Origin: Candidatus Nanopelagicales bacterium
GTDB taxonomy: Bacteria; Actinomycetota; Actinomycetes; S36-B12
NCBI GenBank assembly: GCA_030836325.1
Contig: JAURQC010000098.1
Span: 1 to 8,018 of the forward strand
Length of the DNA stretch: 8,018 bases
Reading direction: 5' to 3'
Position numbers and translations under genes: made by a program. Below, in pieces: positions 1 through 5,833 of the stretch (its first letter is position 1; every line of letters begins with the position of its first letter). Under the pieces are notes generated by a model that was given only the letters and a program-made list of their open reading frames with translations, was not told the origin of the DNA and did not search any database.

Positions 1-1187
1 TCCTGCCACACCGGACGATGGAAGGGCCGCTCGTAGACCGGGCCCTCGTGAGCGACGGTTCGCGGAGGTGCATCAACGATTCGCTCACCGTGCCAGTCAA
101 TGGTGAGGCGACCGGAGTCATTTACCTCACCGATCACGACGGCCTCGATGTCCCACTTATGGCAGTAGGACATGAACTCGTCGATCTTCTCGGGCTTGAC
201 GATCGCGCACATGCGTTCCTGCGACTCACTCATCAAGATCTCTTCGGGACTCAAGGTTGGATCGCGCAACAGCACCCGATCGAGCCAGACGTGCATCCCG
301 CCATCGCCATTGGAGGCGAGCTCGCTGGTGGCGCATGAGATACCCGCGCCACCGAGATCCTGAATGCCTTCGACCAGTCCTGCATGTAGAACCTCCAGCG
401 TCGCTTCGATCAGGAGTTTCTCCATGAACGGATCACCCACTTGGACACTGGGTCGCTTGGCGGGGCCTTCGTCGTCGAACGTCTCCGACGCCAAAACCGA
501 GACACCGCCTATTCCGTCACCACCGGTGCGGGCACCGTAGAGAACGACGAGGTTTCCGACGCCTTTGGCGCTGGCGAGATGGATGTCCTCGTGGCGCATC
601 GAACCGACGCATAGCGCGTTGACCAGTGGGTTGCCGAGATAGGACTCGTCGAAGACGACTTCTCCACCAATGTTGGGAAGGCCCAGACAGTTGCCGTATC
701 CACCGATTCCCGAGACCACCCCGGGTAGGACCCGCTTGGTGTCGTCGGCGTCAGCCGGACCAAATCGCAGCGGATCCATGACAGCGAGCGGACGTGCACC
801 CATCGACAAGATGTCCCGGACAATTCCGCCGACACCTGTCGCAGCACCCTGGTACGGCTCAACGTAGGACGGGTGGTTGTGGCTTTCAACCTTGAACGTC
901 ACCGCCCATCCGTCGCCAATGTCGACAACGCCTGCGTTCTCACCGATTCCGACTAGCAGTGCGTCGGTTGCCGGAGCCTTCTCGCCGAACTGCCGAAGGT
1001 GCACCTTGCTGGACTTGTAGGAGCAGTGTTCGCTCCACATCACGGAGTACATCGCGAGTTCACTGCTGGTCGGGCGCCGACCAAGGATGTCGCGGATCCG
1101 CTGGTACTCGTCGTTCTTCAACCCAAGATCGGCGTACGGCTGCTCAAGGTCAGGCGTCTGTTCCGCCTTCTCGACGGTGTCAGTCAT
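1..1187 (-). CDS. purL: Phosphoribosylformylglycinamidine (FGAM) synthase, large subunit PurL (N-terminal part, cut by window edge)
   Basis: ATP-dependent synthetase subunit of FGAR amidotransferase. It converts FGAR to FGAM with ammonia supplied by PurQ, in the fourth step of de novo purine synthesis (cytosol). The reading frame opens at ATG 1187 and runs 395 codons off the left edge without a stop. Small-type PurL proteins are around 750 residues, so about half is present. Visible family motifs are [12 protein letters not shown] at residues 50-61 (with the conserved His54), KVESHNHPS at 99-107 followed by the [12 protein letters not shown] nucleotide-binding segment, [15 protein letters not shown] at 277-291, and a later MSESQERM segment. 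The start is supported by a strong purine-rich ribosome binding site (GGAGGGGG) about 7 bases upstream. ATG overlaps the purQ stop as ATGA, so translation is probably coupled to purQ. No N-terminal PurS-like domain is present, which agrees with separate purS and purQ genes. Identity is very secure. Confidence 0.97.
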   Translation of the reverse strand, partial: MTDTVEKAEQTPDLEQPYADLGLKNDEYQRIRDILGRRPTSSELAMYSVMWSEHCSYKSSKVHLRQFGEKAPATDALLVGIGENAGVVDIGDGWAVTFKVESHNHPSYVEPYQGAATGVGGIVRDILSMGARPLAVMDPLRFGPADADDTKRVLPGVVSGIGGYGNCLGLPNIGGEVVFDESYLGNPLVNALCVGSMRHEDIHLASAKGVGNLVVLYGARTGGDGIGGVSVLASETFDDEGPAKRPSVQVGDPFMEKLLIEATLEVLHAGLVEGIQDLGGAGISCATSELASNGDGGMHVWLDRVLLRDPTLSPEEILMSESQERMCAIVKPEKIDEFMSYCHKWDIEAVVIGEVNDSGRLTIDWHGERIVDAPPRTVAHEGPVYERPFHRPVWQ

Positions 1188-1870
1188 CGCGATGCCCCCT
1201 CCAGTAGTGAGGACAAGACACTGGAGAAGAATCCGACGCCATCAATGCTCGGACCTGTCAAGGCCTCAACGGCGTGCTCCGGGTGCGGCATCAGCCCTAC
1301 AACATTCCCCCGCTCGTTACATAGGCCAGCGATGTTGCGTCGGCTGCCATTGGGATTCGTATCCAAGTAGCGTGCGATGACGCGGCCTTCATTCTCAAGG
1401 CGGTCGAGCGTTTCTTCATCGGCAACGTAACCACCCTCACCGTTCTTGAGTGGAATGATGATGTTCTGGCCTTCGGTGAAATCGCGCGTCCACGCAGAAG
1501 TTGTGTTCTCGATGCGGAGGCGTTGATCACGGCAGATGAAATGCAGATGATCGTTACGGGTCAGCGCGCCCGGGAGCAGATGGGTTTCGCACAGGATCTG
1601 AAATCCGTTGCAGATACCCAGCAATGGCATCCCCCCGTTAGCGGCCTCGATGACGCGGGTCATGACAGGAGCGAATCTCGCGATGGCACCGCAGCGCAAG
1701 TAGTCGCCGTAGGAAAAGCCTCCCGGAAGCACTACTGCGTCGACGTTCTTGAGATCGTCGTCACCGTGCCATAAAGCAACCGACTCACCACCTGCGATAC
1801 GAACGGCACGCGCAGCGTCCGCGTCGTCGAGTGAGCCCGGAAAGGTGACGACACCAATCCGAGCACTCAC
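1184..1870 (-). CDS. purQ: FGAM synthase glutaminase subunit PurQ
   Basis: Class I glutamine amidotransferase subunit of FGAR amidotransferase. It hydrolyses glutamine and channels ammonia to PurL within the PurS-PurQ-PurL complex. The product is 228 residues, normal for the family. It shows [12 protein letters not shown] near the N-terminus, the [17 protein letters not shown] segment at about 48-64, the nucleophile Cys87 in GICNGFQ, and the catalytic His196 and Glu198 in MPHPEHA. All three residues of the catalytic triad are therefore intact. The start is GTG at 1870, overlapping the purS stop as GTGA, with a GAGG element about 7 bases upstream inside purS. The stop overlaps the purL ATG by four bases. 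The gene is the middle member of a tightly coupled purS-purQ-purL unit. Confidence 0.97.
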   Translation of the reverse strand: MSARIGVVTFPGSLDDADAARAVRIAGGESVALWHGDDDLKNVDAVVLPGGFSYGDYLRCGAIARFAPVMTRVIEAANGGMPLLGICNGFQILCETHLLPGALTRNDHLHFICRDQRLRIENTTSAWTRDFTEGQNIIIPLKNGEGGYVADEETLDRLENEGRVIARYLDTNPNGSRRNIAGLCNERGNVVGLMPHPEHAVEALTGPSIDGVGFFSSVLSSLLEGASR

Positions 1871-2127
1871 GCGGTTGCCTCGTCGTCGACGATCTGCATT
1901 CGATAGTTCTCGATAACAGGGTTACTCAGCAACTCACCAGCTAATTGCTCGAGTAACGCTTGACGATCGGAGTCGACGTCGCCCTCGAGATCAATGACGA
2001 ACTGCTTTCCCTGACGCACGTCCTGCACTCCGGACAGTCCCAACCGACCCAACGCACCTTGGACGGCACGGCCTTGCGGGTCCAAGATCTCCGGCTTGAG
2101 CATGACGTCGACGATGACGCGAGCCAC
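1867..2127 (-). CDS. purS: FGAM synthase bridging subunit PurS
   Basis: Small structural subunit that bridges PurQ and PurL and is needed for ammonia transfer in FGAR amidotransferase. I place the start at GTG 2127, giving 86 residues beginning [19 protein letters not shown], the usual PurS N-terminus. The following [18 protein letters not shown] segment is also typical. The frame stays open upstream to about 2301, but that extension lies over the end of vapC in another frame, would make the protein far too long for PurS, and has no family resemblance. A GGATGGAG ribosome binding site ends about 5 bases before GTG 2127 and supports this start. The stop overlaps the purQ GTG as GTGA. This is the first gene of the second purine block. 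No convincing dedicated promoter is visible in the 67 bp upstream. Confidence 0.93.
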   Translation of the reverse strand: MARVIVDVMLKPEILDPQGRAVQGALGRLGLSGVQDVRQGKQFVIDLEGDVDSDRQALLEQLAGELLSNPVIENYRMQIVDDEATA

Positions 2128-2154
2128 AGGCACTCCATCCCTAGAAAACGCCTT

Positions 2155-2178
2155 GAAAAGGACCTCGGAAATCCGAGC
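2155..2178 (-). terminator. Small hairpin plus short T-run between vapC and purS (weak terminator or attenuator candidate)
   Basis: On the minus strand, an inverted repeat with arms CTCGG and CCGAG (2173-2177 and 2164-2168, loop ATTT) is followed within four bases by a T4 run at 2156-2159. The arms form a perfect palindrome, CTCGGA/TCCGAG, around two bases. It sits after the vapC stop and 37 bp before the purS GTG, a sensible place to end or damp vapBC transcription. The stem is only 5-6 bp and the T-run is short, so it would be a weak intrinsic terminator at best and may be chance. Confidence 0.3.
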
Positions 2179-2194
2179 GGGGAAGGCTCTCAGC

Positions 2195-2611
2195 CTATCC
2201 CTCGGGCAGGAGATCGAACCAACCACCGGAGATCGGCTTGACTGCACGAAAGTACCTGCGGTCGTAGGTTCCGATGCGATTGGTGCCATACCGCTCCGCA
2301 AGCACGACGAGCGATGCGTCGGTCAAACCAATCTTCAATTCCGTATAGCGTGACATGACTTGAGCACACGCGATGACATCCGAGGGACTGAGGGCAGGGA
2401 GCTCAAATGCTCCCGAGGTGAGGTGTTCGAGAACTCTTACCTGCTGCGCAGCACCAAAGTGCTTTCCAACGAAGTGGTCCAGTTCAGCAAGGACGAACGG
2501 GCTAACGAGGACGGCTTCAACCCGCCCCGTAAGCAGGTCAACGCACTCATGGTGAGCAGGGTCCGAGCCGGCGAAGTAGGAGTAGAGGACTCCAGTGTCA
2601 ACGAGTATCAA
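2195..2611 (-). CDS. vapC: PIN-domain ribonuclease toxin, VapC family
   Basis: A 138-residue PIN-domain protein, the size of VapC toxins, which are Mg2+-dependent RNases that inhibit translation. The acidic active-site residues can all be assigned: Asp5 in ILVDTGVLYSYF, Glu43 in SPFVLAELDHFV, Asp98 in GLTDASLVVLAERY and Asp117 in IGTYDRRYF. The toxin thus looks catalytically intact. The start is TTG at 2611, overlapping the antitoxin stop as TTGA. No other start lies close enough to keep Asp5 near the N-terminus, and a GGGGA element lies just 3 bases upstream. A weak start behind a coupled overlap would keep toxin yield below antitoxin yield. Downstream is purS after 67 bp. Whether the target is tRNA, rRNA or mRNA cannot be read from the sequence. 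Confidence 0.87.
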   Translation of the reverse strand: MILVDTGVLYSYFAGSDPAHHECVDLLTGRVEAVLVSPFVLAELDHFVGKHFGAAQQVRVLEHLTSGAFELPALSPSDVIACAQVMSRYTELKIGLTDASLVVLAERYGTNRIGTYDRRYFRAVKPISGGWFDLLPEG

Positions 2612-2826
2612 TCTTCCCCGAATCCCTCCATGTGCTCATGGAGATTTCTGCCGCTCACCCCCTCCGGCGGGGGGTCGGTGATGATTCCCGCACCTGTCAG
2701 GCGTCTGGTCAACTCCTTGTCCACAGCCGTCCGGATGAGTTCGGCCTCGGAGATCCCGCGGCGCTCGGCCTCCACGGATAAGCGAGCCTTCATTTCCTCC
2801 GGGAAGTACACGGTGGTTCGGTGCAT
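2608..2826 (-). CDS. vapB: Ribbon-helix-helix antitoxin paired with VapC
   Basis: A 72-residue protein starting at ATG 2826. The N-terminal half, beginning MHRTTVYFPEEMKARLSVEA and continuing through RRGISEAELIRTAVDK, is a CopG/Arc-type ribbon-helix-helix DNA-binding domain: the beta strand RTTVYF, then two helices. The Pro- and Gly-rich C-terminal tail (about 48-72, ending EHMEGFGED) is the expected toxin-binding, disordered part. The frame is open further upstream (to 2997), but that stretch is antisense to the divergent gene and lacks any domain, and antitoxins of this type begin within a few residues of the RTTVY strand. There is no clear ribosome binding site. TATATA lies 4 bases before the ATG, so a leaderless or nearly leaderless transcript is likely. 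The stop overlaps the vapC start. Such antitoxins usually repress their own promoter, and a repeated TGCCATA element sits right at the start (see the operator entry). Confidence 0.83.
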   Translation of the reverse strand: MHRTTVYFPEEMKARLSVEAERRGISEAELIRTAVDKELTRRLTGAGIITDPPPEGVSGRNLHEHMEGFGED

Positions 2827-2844
2827 GCCATATATAGTGCCATA
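2826..2844. promoter_or_regulatory. Compact divergent promoter/operator between the antitoxin gene and the deazaflavin gene
   Basis: TGCCATA occurs twice as a direct repeat, at 2826-2832 and 2838-2844, twelve bases apart. Between and within the copies lies TATATAGT. On the plus strand TATAGT (2833-2838) is a good -10 element placing the start point near 2845, at the GTG 2846 of the plus-strand gene. On the minus strand the palindromic TATATA (2831-2836) is placed to start transcription at or next to the antitoxin ATG 2826. I see no convincing -35 hexamer on either strand. Ribbon-helix-helix antitoxins commonly bind short tandem repeats over their promoter, so the repeat is a candidate autoregulatory operator that could also affect the divergent gene. 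The positions are seen; the function is inferred. Confidence 0.45.
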
Positions 2845-2845
2845 C

Positions 2846-3307
2846 GTGGGATCGCAGGCATACGACCTTTTTTGGGGCACCGGTCTGCGCGCCACCACCA
2901 TCGCGCACCGCTTCCTCGATCGGATTTCCGGCGGACGGCTCATGCGCCGTTTTCCCGGCGGTTCACAAGTCGTGTGGATCACCACCCTCGGTCGCAAATC
3001 CGGTCAATGGCGCACTACTCCGTTGCTCGGCGTCGAAGTTCCCGGTGGCTGGGGGATCGCCGGATCCAATGCCGGTCAGGAGCGCATCCCGGGATGGGTC
3101 TTCAACGTGCGCGCCAACCCCAGCGGTCGGATTCGAGTCAACGAAACCGAAGTGGAGTGCACCTTCACCGAGGTAGACGGCGATGCAGCCCGTGACATTT
3201 TCCGGCGCCTTGGCGAATCGTGGTCGTCCTACCGGATGTACGAACGGAACATCGGACGCGCAATTCCAGTGTTCATCGCTCAGACATCCACGGGTGATCC
3301 CGCGTAG
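2846..3307 (+). CDS. Nitroreductase-family deazaflavin (F420)-dependent oxidoreductase-like protein
   Basis: About 153 residues, matching the Ddn-like deazaflavin-dependent nitroreductase family, small split-barrel proteins that often use cofactor F420. Family landmarks are WITTLGRKSGQWRTTPL at about 44-60, GIAGSNAG at 70-77, PGWVFNVRANP at 82-92 and a C-terminal YERNIGRAIPVFI segment. The substrate cannot be predicted. The start is uncertain. GTG 2846 sits one base after the start point predicted from TATAGT and would be leaderless. In-frame alternatives are ATG 2825 and GTG 2837, neither with a clear ribosome binding site. The frame is open upstream to 2360, but that part runs antisense through vapBC and carries no family signal. 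This is the only plus-strand gene in the window. Its 3' end overlaps the convergent monooxygenase-like gene by 28 bp. Confidence 0.77.
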   Translation: MGSQAYDLFWGTGLRATTIAHRFLDRISGGRLMRRFPGGSQVVWITTLGRKSGQWRTTPLLGVEVPGGWGIAGSNAGQERIPGWVFNVRANPSGRIRVNETEVECTFTEVDGDAARDIFRRLGESWSSYRMYERNIGRAIPVFIAQTSTGDPA

Positions 3308-3978
3308 GTCCCCTCGATCTCCAGCACCTGGAAACGGGTGAACATTTCCTCGGCGTACCAATCGAGTTCGTGGGTTTTACGAACCACCTCGGCATGCGCC
3401 GGACGCCGGTAGGCGAAATCCGAAATGGCTTTGGCGTTGCGCCAGATACTGAACGTGCCCTGCAGCCCGACCGGCGCCTCACCGATCCCAAGAGTGAACG
3501 CGACACCCGGATCATCGCGAAGGTCGAGCGAGACAGGTGGCACAGCCGACCAGAACTTCGACCACATGCTCGGCTTGATCCGCGCACGGGTGATGGCCGC
3601 GATCGGCCCGGGCCCAGCTTTGGTGTCCGGCACGGCGAAGGGGTCGCGCCCGGACCAGCGACCTCGACTGACCAGCGGCCGCATAGTCACGGTCAGATGT
3701 TCGTTGGCCGATGAGTTCCAGGCTCTCGCTATCGACGAGTCGCCGAATTCTTGAGCGTGGTCATGGTCGAGCCATGTCGTCAACGCTGCCCAGTGCCCCG
3801 GATCTGCATCGCGCATCGTGAATGTCTCACCGGAACCGGTACCCATGAGTTTCGCGAACGTCAGGCCGGGAAGTCTGCGAAGGGTGCGCCGTTGGAGTCC
3901 CATGCGCATGAAGGCCGAGGCGATTCCCTGACCGCTCACTCCCCACACATCAAGGCGAACGATGGGTGGTGGCGTCAC
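3280..3978 (-). CDS. Spheroidene monooxygenase (CrtA)-like protein
   Basis: A 232-residue protein resembling the spheroidene monooxygenase-like family, widespread in actinobacteria and usually of unknown substrate. Recognisable segments are GLTFAKLMGTGSGETF (about 38-53), the RPLVSRGRWSGRDPF stretch (100-114), GPIAAITRARIKP (124-136), FWSAVP (142-147), GIGEAPVGLQGTFSIWRN (164-181), then FAYRRPAHAEVVRKT (188-202) and WYAEEMFTRF (207-216). Histidine 195 in the last region is a possible functional residue but this is not established here. I see no signal peptide or membrane segment. The start is GTG 3978, which overlaps the galE stop as GTGA and has GGAG just upstream. The frame extends to 4044, but only inside galE. 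A carotenoid role is not supported by any neighbour, so the name states family resemblance only. The gene is the last of the purB-purC-galE chain and its 3' end overlaps the convergent deazaflavin gene. Confidence 0.65.
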   Translation of the reverse strand: MTPPPIVRLDVWGVSGQGIASAFMRMGLQRRTLRRLPGLTFAKLMGTGSGETFTMRDADPGHWAALTTWLDHDHAQEFGDSSIARAWNSSANEHLTVTMRPLVSRGRWSGRDPFAVPDTKAGPGPIAAITRARIKPSMWSKFWSAVPPVSLDLRDDPGVAFTLGIGEAPVGLQGTFSIWRNAKAISDFAYRRPAHAEVVRKTHELDWYAEEMFTRFQVLEIEGTYAGSPVDV

Positions 3979-4937
3979 TGCTCCAGAGTATGCGCCCGCC
4001 AGGCGGAGGCAACCATGTCTTCGAGGTTGCGCGACGCCCGCCAACCGAGTTCCTCTGCGGATTTGTCGATCGCCGCGAAGGTAGCCGGCGGATCACCCAG
4101 GCGGCGAGGAGCAACCTCTGCCCCAACATCTCGGCCGATGACCGTGCCGATGACATCCATAACCTCGCGGACAGAACTGCCCGCACCGCGCCCGACGTTG
4201 AAAACATCCGCGGCCTGTCGCTCTTCGCATAGCCGAGCGGCTGCAACGTGTGCGTCGGCGAGGTCCGAGACATGGATGTAGTCGCGGATGCAGGTGCCAT
4301 CCGGGGTCGGGTAGTCATCTCCAAAAATCTTGGGTGAACGCCCTGCGTCCAGAGCAGCGAACACCATGGGAATCAAGTTGTTGACGCTGTTGTCCCCGAG
4401 TTCATCCCAGCCGGCACCTGCAACGTTGAAATAGCGGAGTGCAACCCAGGACAGATTCCAGGCGACGCCGGCATCGCGTGCCATCCACTCCCCGACCACT
4501 TTCGTCTCGCCGTAGGGATTCTCGGGAATGAGCGGCGCATCCTCGGTAACCGGATTACTCGACGGCGTTCCGTACACCGCGGCCGACGACGAATACACGA
4601 AGTTACGAACACCCTTGTCACGCATCACGGCAAGGAGGTCGACCATCCCCCCGACGTTCTCTGTGTAGTACTCCAGCGGTTTCTCCACAGATTCACCAGC
4701 AGCCTTGAGCGCCGCCAGGTGGATGACACCGGTAATCGCATACTCGTCGATGGCGGCGGCAACAGCCTCGCGATCTTGGATCCGAGCGCGAATCAAAGGA
4801 ACGTCGTTTGGAATTCGATGGGCGAGACCATGCGAGAGATCATCGATAGCCACCGCGCCGATGCCGGCCGCTTGCAGTGAGCGGATCACATGCGAGCCGA
4901 TGTAGCCCGCACCCCCCGTGATCAACCACGTGCTCAC
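3975..4937 (-). CDS. galE: UDP-glucose 4-epimerase GalE (NAD-dependent sugar epimerase)
   Basis: Extended short-chain dehydrogenase that interconverts UDP-glucose and UDP-galactose in the cytosol, supplying galactose for cell-wall polymers or for Leloir metabolism. The 320-residue product is slightly short but within the family range. The Rossmann NAD motif TGGAGYIGSH is at 7-16, IDDLSHG at 31-37 follows the second strand, and HLAALKAAGESVEKP at 73-87 is typical of GalE. The catalytic residues are Ser118 (SSSAAVYG), Tyr142 and Lys146 (NPYGETK). ALRYFNVAGA (about 166-175) and the later TPDGTCIRDYIHVSDLADAH segment are strong GalE markers. The start is GTG 4937, overlapping the purC stop as GTGA, with a GGGGAGAGG ribosome binding site about 5 bases upstream. 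The stop overlaps the next gene by four bases. A related UDP-sugar epimerase specificity is possible. Its place within a purine operon is unexpected. Confidence 0.93.
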   Translation of the reverse strand: MSTWLITGGAGYIGSHVIRSLQAAGIGAVAIDDLSHGLAHRIPNDVPLIRARIQDREAVAAAIDEYAITGVIHLAALKAAGESVEKPLEYYTENVGGMVDLLAVMRDKGVRNFVYSSSAAVYGTPSSNPVTEDAPLIPENPYGETKVVGEWMARDAGVAWNLSWVALRYFNVAGAGWDELGDNSVNNLIPMVFAALDAGRSPKIFGDDYPTPDGTCIRDYIHVSDLADAHVAAARLCEERQAADVFNVGRGAGSSVREVMDVIGTVIGRDVGAEVAPRRLGDPPATFAAIDKSAEELGWRASRNLEDMVASAWRAHTLEQ

Positions 4938-5833
4938 GCGAACCTCTCCCCGGTGAGGCGCTCATAAGCCTCGATGTACTTGGCGCGGGTCTGTTCGACG
5001 ATGTGCTCAGGGAGTTCGGGAGGGGGAGTTCCCGAATCCTTGTCCCAACCCGAATCTGGTGACGTCAGCCAGTCGCGCACGAACTGCTTGTCGAAGGACG
5101 GTTGCGCGTGGCCCGGCTCCCACAAGTCCGCTGGCCAATACCGCGAAGAATCCGGGGTCAGGACTTCATCCGCTAGCACGTACTCACCTGCGTGCTTGCC
5201 TGTCAGACCGAGACCGATCTCAAATTTTGTGTCGGCAAGTATCAATCCGCGCTCGCGTGCCAGAAGATCTGCGCGCTCGTAGACAGCGAGTGAGATGCGC
5301 CGGAGTTGCTGAGCTTCCTCTTGCCCGATCGCTGTCATGACTTCATCGAACGTGATGTTGATGTCGTGATCACCGATATCGGCCTTCGTCGCCGGCGTAA
5401 AGATCGGTTTCGGAAGACGCGAGCCATCCTTCAGCCCGGGAGGTAGTCCCACTCCGCAAACTTTGCCGGTAGCGCGGTAGTCAGCAAGACCTGAGCCGGC
5501 GAGATAACCACGCACCACGCACTCAATGGAGAACATTTCCAAGCGCTCGCACACCATCGCGCGATCGCGCACCGACGGCGGCGCAGATGCCCGCGAAACA
5601 TGACTAGGGACGATGTCCTCAAGTTGGTTAAACCACCACAGTGATAGCTGGGTCAGGACCTTGCCCTTGTCGGGGATCGGGGTCGGGAGCACCCAGTCGT
5701 AGGCCGAGATTCGATCACTCGCGATAAACAGCAAGCGGTCATCAGGTGTTCGAAAGAGATCGCGGACCTTGCCGCTGTATACGTGCTCGTACTCCGGTGG
5801 CAGACCGTAGTCCGCCATAGATGCTGCGATCAC
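4934..5833 (-). CDS. purC: Phosphoribosylaminoimidazole-succinocarboxamide (SAICAR) synthase PurC
   Basis: ATP-dependent ligase joining CAIR and aspartate to give SAICAR in the cytosolic purine pathway. The product, 299 residues, is of the long single-domain type. Motifs visible are YSGKVRDLF at 19-27, the ASDRISAYDWVLPTPIPDKG segment at 38-57, ECVVRGYLAGSG at 104-115, the signature FTPATKADIGDHDINIT at 146-162 and GLILADTKFEIG at 196-207, followed by EVLTPDSSRYW at 223-233. I take GTG 5833 as start because it overlaps the purB stop as GTGA and has a GGGGGA ribosome binding site 6-7 bases upstream. The in-frame ATG 5818 lacks one but would give a start (MADYGLPP) equally acceptable by sequence. 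The enzyme acts just before PurB in the pathway, and the two genes appear translationally coupled. galE follows with another 4-base overlap. Confidence 0.96.
   Translation of the reverse strand: MIAASMADYGLPPEYEHVYSGKVRDLFRTPDDRLLFIASDRISAYDWVLPTPIPDKGKVLTQLSLWWFNQLEDIVPSHVSRASAPPSVRDRAMVCERLEMFSIECVVRGYLAGSGLADYRATGKVCGVGLPPGLKDGSRLPKPIFTPATKADIGDHDINITFDEVMTAIGQEEAQQLRRISLAVYERADLLARERGLILADTKFEIGLGLTGKHAGEYVLADEVLTPDSSRYWPADLWEPGHAQPSFDKQFVRDWLTSPDSGWDKDSGTPPPELPEHIVEQTRAKYIEAYERLTGERFA

Noticed and set aside
18..1380. Several plus-strand open frames opposite purL and purQ
   Set aside because: The minus strand encodes continuous PurL and PurQ with all motifs, and the plus-strand translations show no domains.
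2128..2301. N-terminal extension of PurS to an upstream start at 2301
   Set aside because: It would add 58 unrelated residues overlapping vapC. GTG 2127 has a good ribosome binding site and the canonical PurS N-terminus.
2360..2845. Long plus-strand open frame upstream of and in frame with the deazaflavin gene, which would make a 315-residue protein
   Set aside because: It runs antisense through vapC and vapB, both of which have clear domains and active-site residues. The upstream translation has no recognisable domain, and the deazaflavin family is only about 150 residues.
2195..3307. VapBC plus deazaflavin gene as a mobile island
   Set aside because: I saw no terminal repeats, integrase, transposase or attachment site, and base composition by eye is like the flanks. 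Recent transfer cannot be shown from this sequence.
2963..3361. Minus-strand open frame of 132 codons opposite the deazaflavin gene
   Set aside because: Its translation has no family resemblance, and the plus-strand frame shows clear nitroreductase-family motifs. It also runs into the monooxygenase-like gene in a different frame.
3751..4281. Plus-strand open frame of 176 codons opposite galE and the monooxygenase-like gene
   Set aside because: Low-complexity Ser/Arg/Thr-rich translation typical of an antisense shadow.
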